From Roseobacter denitrificans OCh 114 (GTDB lineage: Bacteria > Pseudomonadota > Alphaproteobacteria > Rhodobacterales > Rhodobacteraceae): a stretch of 64,000 nt of DNA. Positions 1-9,818 of this stretch are shown one piece after another. The stretch covers positions 3,991,001 through 4,055,000 of the forward strand of contig NC_008209.1 of NCBI RefSeq assembly GCF_000014045.1, in the 5' to 3' direction. Under the pieces are notes generated by a model. The model saw only the letters and a list, made by a program, of their open reading frames with translations, searched no databases and was not told where the DNA came from. Made by a program: the position numbers and the translations under genes. The first letter of the stretch is position 1; each line of letters starts with the position of its first letter.

Positions 1-1678
1 TTTCGTTTTCCAGCTTGGGCTTGGCACCACCGTTGGCGAACCAGAACTCGGCATCACGCTCTTCGTTCAGGCGCGGGCCACAGCCGCCGTAGACGTTAGC
101 CGCTTCATCCGCCTGTTGCATCCGCGCCATGGTGATGTCCATCTCTTCGGCCAGACGGTCCATCGCTTCCTGCGGTGTGAATGCACCGGAGTTCACATCA
201 CCGATCTGCTGCCACCAGATCTGCGCCAGCTTGGGGTAGTCAGGCACGTTGATGCCGGTCGGCGACCATGCAGTCCGGTCGGGCGAGCGGTAGAATTCCA
301 CCAGACCGCCCAGTTTGGGCGCGCGTTCGGTGAAGCTTTCGTGGTTCACTGTGCTGTCGCGGATAAAGGTCAGACCCACATGCGATTTCTTGACGTCAAC
401 GGTCTTGGAGGTGACAAACTGCGCATAAAGCCACGCCGCTTGCGCACGATCAGACGGGGTTGATTTCAGGAAGGTCCAGGAGCCTACGTCCTGATAGCCG
501 ACCTTCTGTCCTTCGGTCCAATAGGGACCATGCGGGCTCGGGGCCATCCGCCAGAGCGGGTTGCCATCCGCATCAACGGTGTTGTTGCCTTCCGACTGCG
601 GTTTCACCATGTCTGCGGTAAAGGCCGTATACCAGAAGATCTGCTGTGCCACGTTACCCTGCGCAAGCGCTGGCAACGACTGGTAGAAATCATAGCTTGC
701 CGCGCCGGGAGGTGCATAGTTGCGCAGCCACTCATCCCATTTGCGGATCGCGTAGACCGCCGCTGGGCCGTTCGCCGCACCGCCACGGGTTACGGATGCG
801 CCGACCGGGTTGCACGTTCCCGCTTCCATCCGGATGCCCCATTCATCAATCGGCACGCCGTTGGGTTCCCCGACCGACCCCGCTCCGGCCATGGACAGCC
901 ACGCGTCAGTCATGCGCCAGCCCAGATCAGGGGCGCGTTTGCCGTAGTCCATATGGCCATAAATTCTGACGCCGTCGATTTCTTTCACATCATTGGAAAA
1001 GAACTCGGCGATGTCCTCATAGGCGGACCAATTGACCGGCACACCCAATTCATAGCCGTATTTTTCCCGGAAGGCCGCTTTGAGGTCTTCGCGGTCAAAC
1101 CAGTCCTTGCGGAACCAATAGAGGTTCGCGAACTGCTGATCGGGCAACTGATAAAGGTTCCCGTCGGGACCCGTTGTGAACTGAATGCCCATGAAGTCAT
1201 CAAGGTCCAGCGTCGGCGACGTCGTATCCGCCCATTCACCGGCCATCTGTTCGGTCAGATTATAGGCCAGCTGCAACCGTGAGTGCGTCCCGATCAGGTC
1301 GGAATCGTTAACATACCCGTCATAAAGGTTGCGACGGGTCTGCATTTGCGTTTGCACCGCCTGCACGACTTCGCCCTCACCAAGAATCTGGTGGTTTACC
1401 TTGATCCCGGTGATCTCTTCGAAGGCTTTCGTCAGCACCTCGGATTCATATCCGTGGGTCGGAATCCCTTCGGACAGGACGTTGATTTCCATACCCTCGA
1501 AAGGCTCCGCCGCCTGAATGAACCACTCCATTTCAGCGAGCTGTTCTTCTTTCGTCAGGGTCGATGGCTGGAATTCCTGATCAATCCATTTCTGAGCCGC
1601 AGCCGTATCGGCAAAAGCGGTCCCAGACCCCGCGATGACGGCCATAGCCGCAGTCGCGGAGAGCAGATACTTGCGCAT
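1..1678 (-). CDS. glpV: Glycerol-type ABC transporter substrate-binding protein (partial, C-terminus cut)
   Basis: Periplasmic solute-binding protein of a carbohydrate-type ABC importer. The mature N-terminus (TAAAQKWIDQEFQPSTL) and the following stretch with LIGTH strongly resemble rhizobial GlpV, the glycerol-binding protein of the GlpSTPQV system. A signal peptide is visible at residues 1-23 (MRKYLLSATAAMAVIAGSGTAFA). The start at 1678 is preceded by a strong ribosome binding site (AGGAG about 6 bases upstream). The frame stays open to the window edge, giving 559 codons, so only a short tail should be missing compared with the family length of about 570-580. No partner permease is inside the window. 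Glycerol as substrate is inferred from family resemblance. Confidence 0.85.
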   Translation of the reverse strand, partial: MRKYLLSATAAMAVIAGSGTAFADTAAAQKWIDQEFQPSTLTKEEQLAEMEWFIQAAEPFEGMEINVLSEGIPTHGYESEVLTKAFEEITGIKVNHQILGEGEVVQAVQTQMQTRRNLYDGYVNDSDLIGTHSRLQLAYNLTEQMAGEWADTTSPTLDLDDFMGIQFTTGPDGNLYQLPDQQFANLYWFRKDWFDREDLKAAFREKYGYELGVPVNWSAYEDIAEFFSNDVKEIDGVRIYGHMDYGKRAPDLGWRMTDAWLSMAGAGSVGEPNGVPIDEWGIRMEAGTCNPVGASVTRGGAANGPAAVYAIRKWDEWLRNYAPPGAASYDFYQSLPALAQGNVAQQIFWYTAFTADMVKPQSEGNNTVDADGNPLWRMAPSPHGPYWTEGQKVGYQDVGSWTFLKSTPSDRAQAAWLYAQFVTSKTVDVKKSHVGLTFIRDSTVNHESFTERAPKLGGLVEFYRSPDRTAWSPTGINVPDYPKLAQIWWQQIGDVNSGAFTPQEAMDRLAEEMDITMARMQQADEAANVYGGCGPRLNEERDAEFWFANGGAKPKLENE

Positions 1679-2368
1679 CTTTTCTCCTCCCAAATTTTTT
1701 AAAGTCGCCGACCTATGCCAGCGGGATCACGCTACTGTTATCTGAGCAATTGTGTCAAACTAAATATTTAGTAGACATTTAGGGTGTTGTTTTTATTTGC
1801 TCTTTTTTAACCGGCAATACTCCGCGCACCACAGCAGGCCCCTGATACCAGCCTTTCCAGCATGCCGTTTCACTATAGCGCGCCGTCTCAGCGGCGCAAA
1901 AGCCAAACAGGCGCGCATGGGTCATCCGCGCCGTGCCGTGCGACGAAACGACACTTGCTTAAACACCAAGCCGTATAAAGGCATTAACAAGTGATTAACC
2001 TTATCAGCCCTGTAATAAGACTAAGAAAAGGCTCAGATATGTTAACATATCCACATCTACGCCTTTTGGCCCTCGGAAAGGAGACCTTCGGCAACAATAA
2101 AACCAACGGGCGTGCGCGCCATATGCGACTTTTCCAGAACGCTCTTTGTCGCATCCGTTTTCGTCGGGACAGACGCGCAACAATCCGCCCGATTCATTTG
2201 AAAAATGGCTGAAAGCCGCGAAACACTGCCGATATATTTGACCGACAATTGAAACATTGCGCCAATCGTTCGTCTCCTTCTACAAATTTCGGGACCATAC
2301 GAGGCTATCAAACAGTAATATCAAAATAGAATGGACCGTAAGATGAGTGACCAATCGGTGGCCCTTTC
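1679..2368. other. 690-bp intergenic region between divergent glpV and metalloprotease genes
   Basis: No convincing gene is seen. Short open frames in it have no recognisable product. It must hold the promoters of both divergent genes. A perfect 12-bp palindrome, CTAAATATTTAG, lies at 1760-1771, about 80 bases upstream of the glpV start, followed by a second CATTTAG half at 1776-1782. This is a possible operator for the glycerol genes, but nothing else identifies the regulator. Confidence 0.4.
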
Positions 2369-5300
2369 ATGAGTGAAAATGTCATAAAAACCGGCACCTT
2401 GGGCCAGAGCGTTCTGGCTTTTGAAAACAGTCTGGGCACCTATGGCCAGACGTTGCCACTGGCGTCGTCGCTTTCCGACGCGCCCCCCGCAGCCGCGGAC
2501 AATGTGGGGGGTGATGCCACGCCGGCTGTGTCTTTCACGCCCGGCCTGTTCGGGGCGCGCGAAACAGAAGACACGATCCCTTTTGTCGAGATCAACCATC
2601 TGACCGGGTGCGCTTGTATCGGCTGCGGCGGCATGCCCCCCGAAGACCTCGTTCTCAAAAGAGCCATCGCCGCGAATGATCCGGGAAATGAGCTTGGGAC
2701 AGACAATTTGTCCGCCCCTTCACAGCTGAGCGATCTGGCGGATTTTCTGACGACTGATTTCTGGAGCCAATTCGGCACCGTCCCGCGCGAGTTCAATCTG
2801 ACGGATTCAGGTCTCAACCCAAAGAGCGGCGTGTTGCACTACAACGTCACCGGGTTTTCGAATGTGAACCGTGCTGGCACGGACACAAATGGGCTCACCG
2901 CGCCGCGCGCCGATCTCGTGCGCGATGTCATGGATGTCTTTGGTGAGGTGCTGGGCATCTCATTTGTCGAGACGAGTTCCTCGGACGCCAGTTTCACGGA
3001 TATCTTCTTCAAGGACACCGACGCAGGTCGCGCCTACGCAAATTCGACCGGGTTTTCTGCGGGCATTCAATATTCATGGATCAACATCGGACAAGACTGG
3101 TCCGGGGGTACGTCGACCTACAACGACTATACACTGCAGACGATTTTCCACGAAGTGGGCCATGCCCTGGGATTGGGGCATCAGGGCCTCTACAATGGCA
3201 GCGGTTCATTTCCGGGTGATGCGGATTTTGACAATGACAGCTGGCAGGCGACGATGATGTCCTATTTCAGCCAGAACGAAAACACCACGATCCCCGCCAG
3301 TTTTGCCTTTCTTCAGACGCCAATGGCCGTGGATTGGATCGCCTTGCAGGACATATACGGCGATCAGAGCTTTGGCGGCACGAATTTTGGCATCACCAAC
3401 GCGTTTCTGGGCGATACGGTCTATGGGTTCAACACCAATATCTCCGCCAGCACGTCGAACATCTGGGCCGAGTTTGCCACCTATGCAAACAGAACCGCCT
3501 CAACGATTGTGGATGCAGGCGGCATCGACACCCTTGATTTCAGCGGGTATTCCGCAAACCAAGTGATTAACCTGACCCCTACCAGCCAGTTCGCGACAGC
3601 ACCCTCTATCTCCAACATCGGTGGTCTGACGGGCAATCTGACGCTGGCCGAGGGCACGATCATCGAAAACGCCATCGGTGGGTCGGGATCGGATACGTTT
3701 TTTGGCAATGACGCCTCGAATGTGTTCAGGGGCAATGGGGGTAACGACACCTTTAACGACAGTCTCGGGGATGACACCTATTACGGCGGCGCTGGCACCG
3801 ACACGGTCGATTTTCTCGGTCTGTTTTCAAACTATTCCTTCAGCATCAGCGGCACATTCCTTTCCGTGATCAATGTCGCGATGGACCTTGTGGAAAACAC
3901 CGTTGAATTCCTCAGCTTTGATGATCAGACCTTCAGTTTTCAGAACATTCTGGATGGGCTGGGCAGCAATTTGGCACCCGTTGCGAGCAACGATGCCTTT
4001 TCAACCGACGAGGCCAGCCCGCTTGCAGCGGCCAGTATTCTGGCCAATGACAGCGACGGCGATGGCGACCCGCTCAGCGTCGCCACCGTGAACAACGAAG
4101 CCGCCAATGTCGGCAACCAGATCACCCTCGCCTCTGGCGCATTGCTGACAGTCGATCCGAATGGGACGTTCGATTATGACCCCAACGGCGCCTTTGATGG
4201 CCTTACCGAGGGGCAATCGGCCACCGACAGTTTCACCTATACCGCAGCCGATGAGAGTGACCAATCGAACACGGCCACGGTGACGATCACGGTAAATGGC
4301 GTGGATGACAGCCCTGCGGCGGCACCCATCGGGCAAAGTGGCGTGGCCACCGTGTCGCAAGCCGACCCTGATCAATGGCACACGGTCAGCTTTGCAACGG
4401 CAATCGCGGACGCTGTCGTCGTAATGGGCCCGGCAAGTGACTTTGACGACGCCCCGCTCAGCACGCGCGTGCGCAATGTCACGGACACAGGTTTCGAGTT
4501 CCAGATCGACGAATGGGACTATCTGGATGGAGTCCACGCAAGCGAGAGCATCGGCTGGCTGGCCATATCCGAGGGATCCCATACGCTCAGCAGCGGCGAG
4601 ACGATCGTCGCCGCGACCGCATCCGTTGGCACCGGCCTTGAAACGCTCAGCTTTGGTGAAACGCTGAACAACGCCGTGGTTCTGGCCGAGGTTACGTCAC
4701 TCAATGAGGCCAGTGCCGTGACCACCCGCATCCGCAACGTCACCGAGCAGGGATTTCAGACGCAGATCACCGAAGAAGAAGCAGGCGGCGCGCATGTGGA
4801 TGAAACCGTGTCATGGATCGCGATTGAAACGGGTCAAAACGCGAATTTCGATGCGTTCATCACCCCGGATGAGGTGAACGAGACAGCGGCGCGCTACGAT
4901 TTCAACGCCGACTTTGTGACCGCGCCGGTGGTTCTGGCCGACATGCAATCAACCGATGGCGCAGATACATCAACCACGCGCCTCGCCGCTGTTGATGCCA
5001 CGGGCGTCTCTCTCTTTGTAGAGGAAGAGCAATCTCAAGACACCGAAATTGGCCATACGGATGAAACCCTTGGTGTCGTGGCGCTCAAAGGTGGCCTGAT
5101 CTTTGTCAACGACCCGCCAAACACCGCACCCGTGGCGCAGAACGATACCGCAACCGTGACCGAGGACGTGGCGCTGTCGCTGGATGTTCTGGCCAATGAC
5201 GTGGACGCAGATGGTGATGTGTTGGCTTTGTCCGGCATCGAAGGTCAGCCAATTGCCATTGGTCAGACGATTACGCTTGCTTCGGGCGCACGCGTCAAAT

Positions 5301-6274
5301 GGGATACCGACCAGACCCTCACCTATGATCAGAACGGCGCATTTGATGCATTGGATACAGGGCAGACCGCGACGGATCAGTTTGTTTATTCCGTCACGGA
5401 TGCGGATGGGGCCGTATCCAGCGCTTCCGTGACAGTCACGATCAACGGAATGGACGAACCGTTGCTGACGGAAGCCATCGGGCAAAGCGGGGTCGCGTCT
5501 GTTGCCCAAACGGAACCAGATCAGTGGCACAGCGTGGCGTTTGACACGCAAATCGACAATGCCGTTGTGGTGCTGGGCCCGGCGACCAGTAACGACGCGC
5601 AAGAATTGACCACGCGTGTGCGTAATGTCACCGACAACGGTTTCGAGTTTCAGATCGACGAATGGGATTATCTGGACGGGGTCCATGGCGTGGAGGATAT
5701 CGGCTGGCTGGCCATTGCCGAAGGCTCGCACACCCTCAGCAATGGCCAGACCATTGTCGCGTCAATAGCCTCGGTTGGCGTTGGGTTCGCCGCTGTCGCC
5801 TTTGGGGAAACGCTGGACGATGCCATTGTCTTTGCGGAAACCACCACGGTGAATGACGCCGCAGCCCTTGCCACGCGCATCCGCAGCGTTACCGATCAGG
5901 GGTTCGAAGTTCAGATCGAAGAGGAGGAAGCGGGAGGCGCCCATGTCGCCGAGACCGTCTCCTGGATCGCCATTGAAACCGGCGCAAGCGGCGGGTTGGA
6001 AGCCGTGCGCACAGGCGATCAGCTTGATGAACGCGCCGACAGCTTTGTGTTCACGCAACCCTTTACCGAGACGCCCGTCTTTATCGCAGACATGCAAACC
6101 ACAGACGGCGTTGATACGGCCACGCTGCGCCTGAGCGAGATCGACGCAAACGGTGTGTCGATGTTTGTGCAGGAAGAACGGTCTGCGGACACTGAAGTGG
6201 ACCATACAAACGAGGTTGCCGGGTATCTCGCGCTGCAAGACGGGTTGATCTATCTGGACAGTTTCATGGCCTGA
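2369..6274 (+). CDS. Secreted serralysin-like zinc metalloprotease with tandem adhesive-type repeats
   Basis: A 1301-residue extracellular protease of the metzincin type. The zinc site HEVGHALGLGH is at residues 261-271 (ligands H261, H265, H271; catalytic E262), and the Met-turn MMSY is at 296-299. A short RTX-like calcium-binding stretch (GGNDTF, GGAGTDTVDF) lies around 435-480. The C-terminal half is two consecutive units of 384 residues, 534-917 and 918-1301. Each has a cadherin/VCBS-like domain opening with N-x-APVA-x-ND, then a beta-rich module containing WDYLDGVH that vaguely resembles H-type lectin domains. A conserved cysteine motif, CACIGC, lies near residue 80. There is no N-terminal signal peptide, so type I secretion is likely, but no secretion genes are nearby. 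The start is not backed by a clear ribosome binding site. Confidence 0.85.
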   Translation: MSENVIKTGTLGQSVLAFENSLGTYGQTLPLASSLSDAPPAAADNVGGDATPAVSFTPGLFGARETEDTIPFVEINHLTGCACIGCGGMPPEDLVLKRAIAANDPGNELGTDNLSAPSQLSDLADFLTTDFWSQFGTVPREFNLTDSGLNPKSGVLHYNVTGFSNVNRAGTDTNGLTAPRADLVRDVMDVFGEVLGISFVETSSSDASFTDIFFKDTDAGRAYANSTGFSAGIQYSWINIGQDWSGGTSTYNDYTLQTIFHEVGHALGLGHQGLYNGSGSFPGDADFDNDSWQATMMSYFSQNENTTIPASFAFLQTPMAVDWIALQDIYGDQSFGGTNFGITNAFLGDTVYGFNTNISASTSNIWAEFATYANRTASTIVDAGGIDTLDFSGYSANQVINLTPTSQFATAPSISNIGGLTGNLTLAEGTIIENAIGGSGSDTFFGNDASNVFRGNGGNDTFNDSLGDDTYYGGAGTDTVDFLGLFSNYSFSISGTFLSVINVAMDLVENTVEFLSFDDQTFSFQNILDGLGSNLAPVASNDAFSTDEASPLAAASILANDSDGDGDPLSVATVNNEAANVGNQITLASGALLTVDPNGTFDYDPNGAFDGLTEGQSATDSFTYTAADESDQSNTATVTITVNGVDDSPAAAPIGQSGVATVSQADPDQWHTVSFATAIADAVVVMGPASDFDDAPLSTRVRNVTDTGFEFQIDEWDYLDGVHASESIGWLAISEGSHTLSSGETIVAATASVGTGLETLSFGETLNNAVVLAEVTSLNEASAVTTRIRNVTEQGFQTQITEEEAGGAHVDETVSWIAIETGQNANFDAFITPDEVNETAARYDFNADFVTAPVVLADMQSTDGADTSTTRLAAVDATGVSLFVEEEQSQDTEIGHTDETLGVVALKGGLIFVNDPPNTAPVAQNDTATVTEDVALSLDVLANDVDADGDVLALSGIEGQPIAIGQTITLASGARVKWDTDQTLTYDQNGAFDALDTGQTATDQFVYSVTDADGAVSSASVTVTINGMDEPLLTEAIGQSGVASVAQTEPDQWHSVAFDTQIDNAVVVLGPATSNDAQELTTRVRNVTDNGFEFQIDEWDYLDGVHGVEDIGWLAIAEGSHTLSNGQTIVASIASVGVGFAAVAFGETLDDAIVFAETTTVNDAAALATRIRSVTDQGFEVQIEEEEAGGAHVAETVSWIAIETGASGGLEAVRTGDQLDERADSFVFTQPFTETPVFIADMQTTDGVDTATLRLSEIDANGVSMFVQEERSADTEVDHTNEVAGYLALQDGLIYLDSFMA

Positions 6275-6373
6275 TCCGGCAGCCTTTGTCGCTGCAAGCT
6301 CTGGGCAAGGTTCTTGCGCCAGCCTGCGCCGCAGAACACCTGCGCATGGCGGAGGTCATCAGCTATCGCTATG

Positions 6374-6404
6374 GGATCCGGCGGCACGAAAACTCGCCGG
6401 ATCC
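6374..6404. terminator. Perfect 10-bp inverted repeat between convergent genes
   Basis: Arms GGATCCGGCG (6374-6383) and CGCCGGATCC (6395-6404) with an 11-base loop sit between the convergent metalloprotease and binding-protein genes. This fits a bidirectional transcription terminator, though no long T-run follows on either side. Confidence 0.6.
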
Positions 6405-6418
6405 TGCCTGTCGCCTGA

Positions 6419-7447
6419 CTACTTTTTCAGGTTGACCCAAATCTGGTCGTACACCGCCTGTGTCGCCTCATCGCAAACCTGAATAAAGGCGCCCGCACCC
6501 GCTTCTGCCGGTGGGTTTGACTCGGGCAGTGTCGCCAGTTCCGGGTCGAGGAATTCGCCGGTGCCCGTCACGCCGTTGCCATAGCGGGCATAATTCGACA
6601 CAGCCGCGATGTTCTCAGGTTCCAGCAGGAAATCCATGAATTTGATGGCGTTGTCCCGGTTAGGCGCGTCGTTCAACAAGACCACATTGTCCATCCAGAC
6701 AACGTATCCTTCGGCGGGGAAGGCATAAGTGATCGACGCTTTTTCCGCGCGCGCCTTGGCACTGAAACCGTCATAGATCATGCCAACATCCACATCACCG
6801 GACACAAGAACCTCTTTGGCGGTGTCAGAGTTGAAAGACGCCCAATGCGTTTTGGCCTCCTGCAGCATATCGTTCAGAGCGCTGAGTTGCGCGCGATCCG
6901 TTGAACACTGCGGGATGCCCATATGCAGGGCCGCCATGGCCAGAACCTCGCCCTGACTGTCGAGCATGTTGATTTTTCCCGACAGTTCGGCAGGCGGGTT
7001 AAACAGAATATCCGTCGTGTTGATATTCCCGCTGAAGGCATCGGTATCGACGGCAAACGCGGTTGAGCCCCATTGATAGGGAATTGAATGCTTGCGTCCG
7101 GGATCAAAGCTCGGGTCCGCCCATTCCGGCGCGATATTGCCCTTGTTGGCAAGTTCACCATCCGCAATCGTGTCGAGCAACCCTTCGCCCTCCATGATCT
7201 CAACCATATAGTCGCCCGGAACGGCAAGGTCATAGGTCCCCATGCCACCGGCCTTGAGGGATGCCAGCATCGCCTCGTTTGAATCATATGTATCCATGGT
7301 GACGTTTATGCCGGTCTCAGCGGTGAATTTTTCCAGCAATTCCTGCGGCATGTACCCAAACCAATGATAAAGAACCAACTCGCCCTCGGCAGCCACGCTG
7401 GTGGCAAACAATGCGGTGGCGAGGGCAGTGGAATTGAGCAGCTTCAT
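6419..7447 (-). CDS. PotD/PotF-like polyamine ABC substrate-binding protein (first paralogue)
   Basis: A 342-residue periplasmic binding protein of the spermidine/putrescine family, with a signal peptide at about residues 1-20 ending in VAA. The hallmark strings YHWFGYMPQELLEKF and DTYDSNEAML are typical of PotD/PotF. The start at 7447 is chosen because GGAG lies about 8 bases upstream and it begins exactly at the signal peptide; a longer reading frame upstream lacks sense. It is closely similar, by eye well over half identical, to the binding protein at 10646-11680, but is transcribed away from the transporter genes at 7798. It probably gives the shared transporter a second substrate range. 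The exact ligand cannot be read from sequence. Confidence 0.88.
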   Translation of the reverse strand: MKLLNSTALATALFATSVAAEGELVLYHWFGYMPQELLEKFTAETGINVTMDTYDSNEAMLASLKAGGMGTYDLAVPGDYMVEIMEGEGLLDTIADGELANKGNIAPEWADPSFDPGRKHSIPYQWGSTAFAVDTDAFSGNINTTDILFNPPAELSGKINMLDSQGEVLAMAALHMGIPQCSTDRAQLSALNDMLQEAKTHWASFNSDTAKEVLVSGDVDVGMIYDGFSAKARAEKASITYAFPAEGYVVWMDNVVLLNDAPNRDNAIKFMDFLLEPENIAAVSNYARYGNGVTGTGEFLDPELATLPESNPPAEAGAGAFIQVCDEATQAVYDQIWVNLKK

Positions 7448-7797
7448 GTCTTTTTCTCCATGTTGATGATCGTTTTTGTCGCTTTGCATCAAATCAAAGC
7501 AGAAAATCGCAGGTTTTGCGACCTTCAATGAAAAATTCACCAACCGCTTCATCGCTGGCCTGAGCATCTTGCAACACTTGCGCCACGTGTAGGCCCGCCA
7601 AAACACAAACCACAGGTAGAAAAAGCGTGGTGACTGCCGCCAATCCGCGCGCATCGCACAAGGAATGACCATTATGCACATGGGAAACAAAGGATGTTCT
7701 TAGGCTGTGCCTAATGCAGACTAAGGCAGAGATTGCTTACGCCAAGGAAACCCGCTCAATATGGTTTCAGAAGGTCTGACGCACGTGGGGAAAACAG
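7448..7797. promoter_or_regulatory. Divergent promoter region of the polyamine transporter cluster
   Basis: A 350-bp region between two divergent genes with no convincing coding sequence. Its one clear element is the dyad described separately at 7700-7714, which lies 83 bases before the ATPase start and about 250 bases before the binding-protein start. Confidence 0.5.
7700..7714. promoter_or_regulatory. Predicted operator TTAGG-N5-CCTAA, site 1
   Basis: TTAGGCTGTGCCTAA is a perfect dyad apart from its three central bases, followed by a further CTAAGG half at 7721-7726. The same TTAGG-N5-CCTAA layout recurs at 14224 and 16636, each time upstream of genes of this catabolic island. The 15-bp T-N11-A form is typical of LysR-family sites; the regulator at 15689-16624 is the natural candidate. 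Confidence 0.65.
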
Positions 7798-8889
7798 GTG
7801 TCGCATGAGGTTCCAAACGCGATTGACGTGCGAAACGCGGTAAAGCGTTATGGTGATTTCACCGCCCTCAAAACGATCTCGCTGTCGATCCGGGACAATG
7901 AATTCTTCACGCTGCTTGGTCCGTCAGGCTGCGGAAAAACAACGCTTTTGCGGATGATCGCCGGTTTCGAAGATGTCACGGAGGGTGAAATTTTCCTCTA
8001 TGGTGAGGAAATCGAGGATTTGCCGCCCAACAGGCGCCCGGTCAACACGGTCTTTCAGAACTACGCGCTTTTTCCGCATATGGACGTGATGGAAAACGTG
8101 GGCTTCGGACTGGAAATGCTGGGCAAGCCCAAAGCGCAGGCACGCGCGCGGGCGGGCGAAATTCTGGAACTGGTGCAACTGTCGCAATTCGCCAATCGCA
8201 AACCGTCGCAACTGTCTGGCGGTCAGCAGCAACGTGTGGCGCTGGCCCGCGCGCTGGCCCCGCAACCAAAGGTCTTGTTGCTGGATGAGCCACTGTCGGC
8301 CCTCGATCTGAAACTGCGCAAAGCGATGCAGCTAGAGCTAAAGCATTTGCAACGCGAAACGGGCATCACATTCATCTTTGTGACCCATGATCAGGACGAA
8401 GCGTTGACGATGTCGGACCGGATCGCGGTGATGTCCGCAGGCGAATTACAGCAACTCGGCGATGCCCGCGACATCTATGAAAAGCCTGCGAACCGGTTTG
8501 TCGCTGATTTCATCGGGGAGACCAATCTGTTTGAGGTGACAATCAAATCACGTGACGGCACCCGCGTGCTGTGTGCGTTTTTAAATGGCCTTACCCTGAC
8601 CTGTGACGCGGTGGCGGGCATGGACGTCGGCGATCGGGTGCATATGTCCATCCGCCCTGAGCGGATAAAACTGCGCAGCAGCAAGGTTGAAACAGAGAAC
8701 TTTCAGGCACAGGTCGTCGAAAATATCTATGCCGGAACCGATGTGCAGACGATTGTGCATCTGCAGGGCGGAATGCCGCTGGCCGTGCGCACGCAGAACT
8801 CCGAGATCGGCAGGTCAATGACATTTGAACCCGGCGCGGAGGTTTTCGTCGATGTCGAATTCGGCTCTGCCCGGTTGCTGGCGAACTGA
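7798..8889 (+). CDS. PotA-like polyamine ABC transporter ATP-binding protein
   Basis: A 363-residue cytoplasmic ATPase driving uptake with the two permeases that follow. Walker A GPSGCGKTT is at residues 41-49, the signature LSGGQQQRV near 140, and Walker B LLLDEP shortly after. A C-terminal TOBE-type domain covers about 270-363, as usual for the PotA/FbpC class. The start is GTG at 7798 with GGGG 7-10 bases upstream; no better start is seen. The stop overlaps the next start (TGATG), showing translational coupling. The predicted operator at 7700-7714 lies just upstream. The family indicates polyamine-like cargo, and the neighbours suggest acetylpolyamines or related amines. Confidence 0.9.
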   Translation: MSHEVPNAIDVRNAVKRYGDFTALKTISLSIRDNEFFTLLGPSGCGKTTLLRMIAGFEDVTEGEIFLYGEEIEDLPPNRRPVNTVFQNYALFPHMDVMENVGFGLEMLGKPKAQARARAGEILELVQLSQFANRKPSQLSGGQQQRVALARALAPQPKVLLLDEPLSALDLKLRKAMQLELKHLQRETGITFIFVTHDQDEALTMSDRIAVMSAGELQQLGDARDIYEKPANRFVADFIGETNLFEVTIKSRDGTRVLCAFLNGLTLTCDAVAGMDVGDRVHMSIRPERIKLRSSKVETENFQAQVVENIYAGTDVQTIVHLQGGMPLAVRTQNSEIGRSMTFEPGAEVFVDVEFGSARLLAN

Positions 8890-9815
8890 TGGCGGGCGGC
8901 ACTGCCAGCGGCGGCACACAGGGCGACACTTACAAGGAAGCACGCACATGGCTTTTGATGCCCGCCTGGGTCACGCTGGTCGTGCTTGTGCTGCTGCCTG
9001 TATCGTTGATGCTGGTCTATTCGTTCCTGACCAAGGAGTTTCGCGGCGGCGTCATCTGGGAGTTTTCCTTCGCAGCCTATGACCAGTTTTTTTGCGACCG
9101 GGGCCTTTTCGGTGATGAACCCTGCACCATCGAATGGACATATATTACGATCTTCTGGCGCTCGATCTGGCAGGCAGGGCTGGCGACCATCCTCAGCCTG
9201 CTGATCGGCTTTCCGACCGCCTATTTCATCGCCACGCGCCCTGCAAATGTACGCCCGCTCTGGGTGTTTTTGATCACCATTCCCTATTGGGTCAACCTTT
9301 TGATCCGCACGGTCTCCATGCGGTTCATGCTGCGCGAGGAAGGGCCGATCAACAATACCCTGATGTGGAGCGGCCTGATCGACAGCCCCCTGCAGATGAT
9401 CAACACCAATTTCGCCGTGCAGATCGGTCTTTTCTATTCCTACCTGCCCTTCATGGTCCTGCCGATCTACGCCGCTGTTGAACGCTACAACTTTTCGCTC
9501 AGCGAGGCGGCATCGGATCTTTATGCCTCCAAATGGACGACGCTGCGCCGGATCATTCTACCTTCGGTCAAACCGGGCGTCATCGCGGGCTGCATTCTGG
9601 TGTTCGTACCCTCTTTGGGCGCGTTTCTCGCCCCCGACCTGCTGGGCGGGGCCAAGAATTTCATGATCGGCTCGCTGATCGAAGAGCAGTTCAAGGGCAA
9701 CGCTGGCAACTGGCCCTTTGGAGCGGCGGCCTCGATGATCCTGCTGACCCTCGTGTTGCTGATCCTGCTCTTTTACGCGCGCCAGCAGGCCCGCGCCAAT
9801 CGCGGGAGCGGTTGA
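8889..9815 (+). CDS. PotB-like polyamine ABC transporter permease
   Basis: A 308-residue inner-membrane permease with about six transmembrane segments, the first near residues 22-42 (LLMPAWVTLVVLVLLPVSLMLVYSF). The permease coupling motif shows as EAASDLYASKWTTLRRIILPSVKPG around 205-230. It overlaps the ATPase stop by one base and is followed after 3 bases by the second permease, so the transporter genes form one operon. The PotB class is inferred from order and from the large periplasmic loop containing two cysteines (CDRG, EPCTIEW). Confidence 0.9.
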   Translation: MAGGTASGGTQGDTYKEARTWLLMPAWVTLVVLVLLPVSLMLVYSFLTKEFRGGVIWEFSFAAYDQFFCDRGLFGDEPCTIEWTYITIFWRSIWQAGLATILSLLIGFPTAYFIATRPANVRPLWVFLITIPYWVNLLIRTVSMRFMLREEGPINNTLMWSGLIDSPLQMINTNFAVQIGLFYSYLPFMVLPIYAAVERYNFSLSEAASDLYASKWTTLRRIILPSVKPGVIAGCILVFVPSLGAFLAPDLLGGAKNFMIGSLIEEQFKGNAGNWPFGAAASMILLTLVLLILLFYARQQARANRGSG

Positions 9816-9818
9816 GCC

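Noticed and set aside
530..1702. Rightward open frames opposite glpV
   Set aside because: They are shadows of the leftward binding-protein gene, which has a signal peptide, ribosome binding site and family match.
3670..3830. Glycine-aspartate repeats considered as a possible DNA repeat array
   Set aside because: They are RTX-type calcium-binding codons inside the metalloprotease, with no conserved DNA repeat or spacer pattern.
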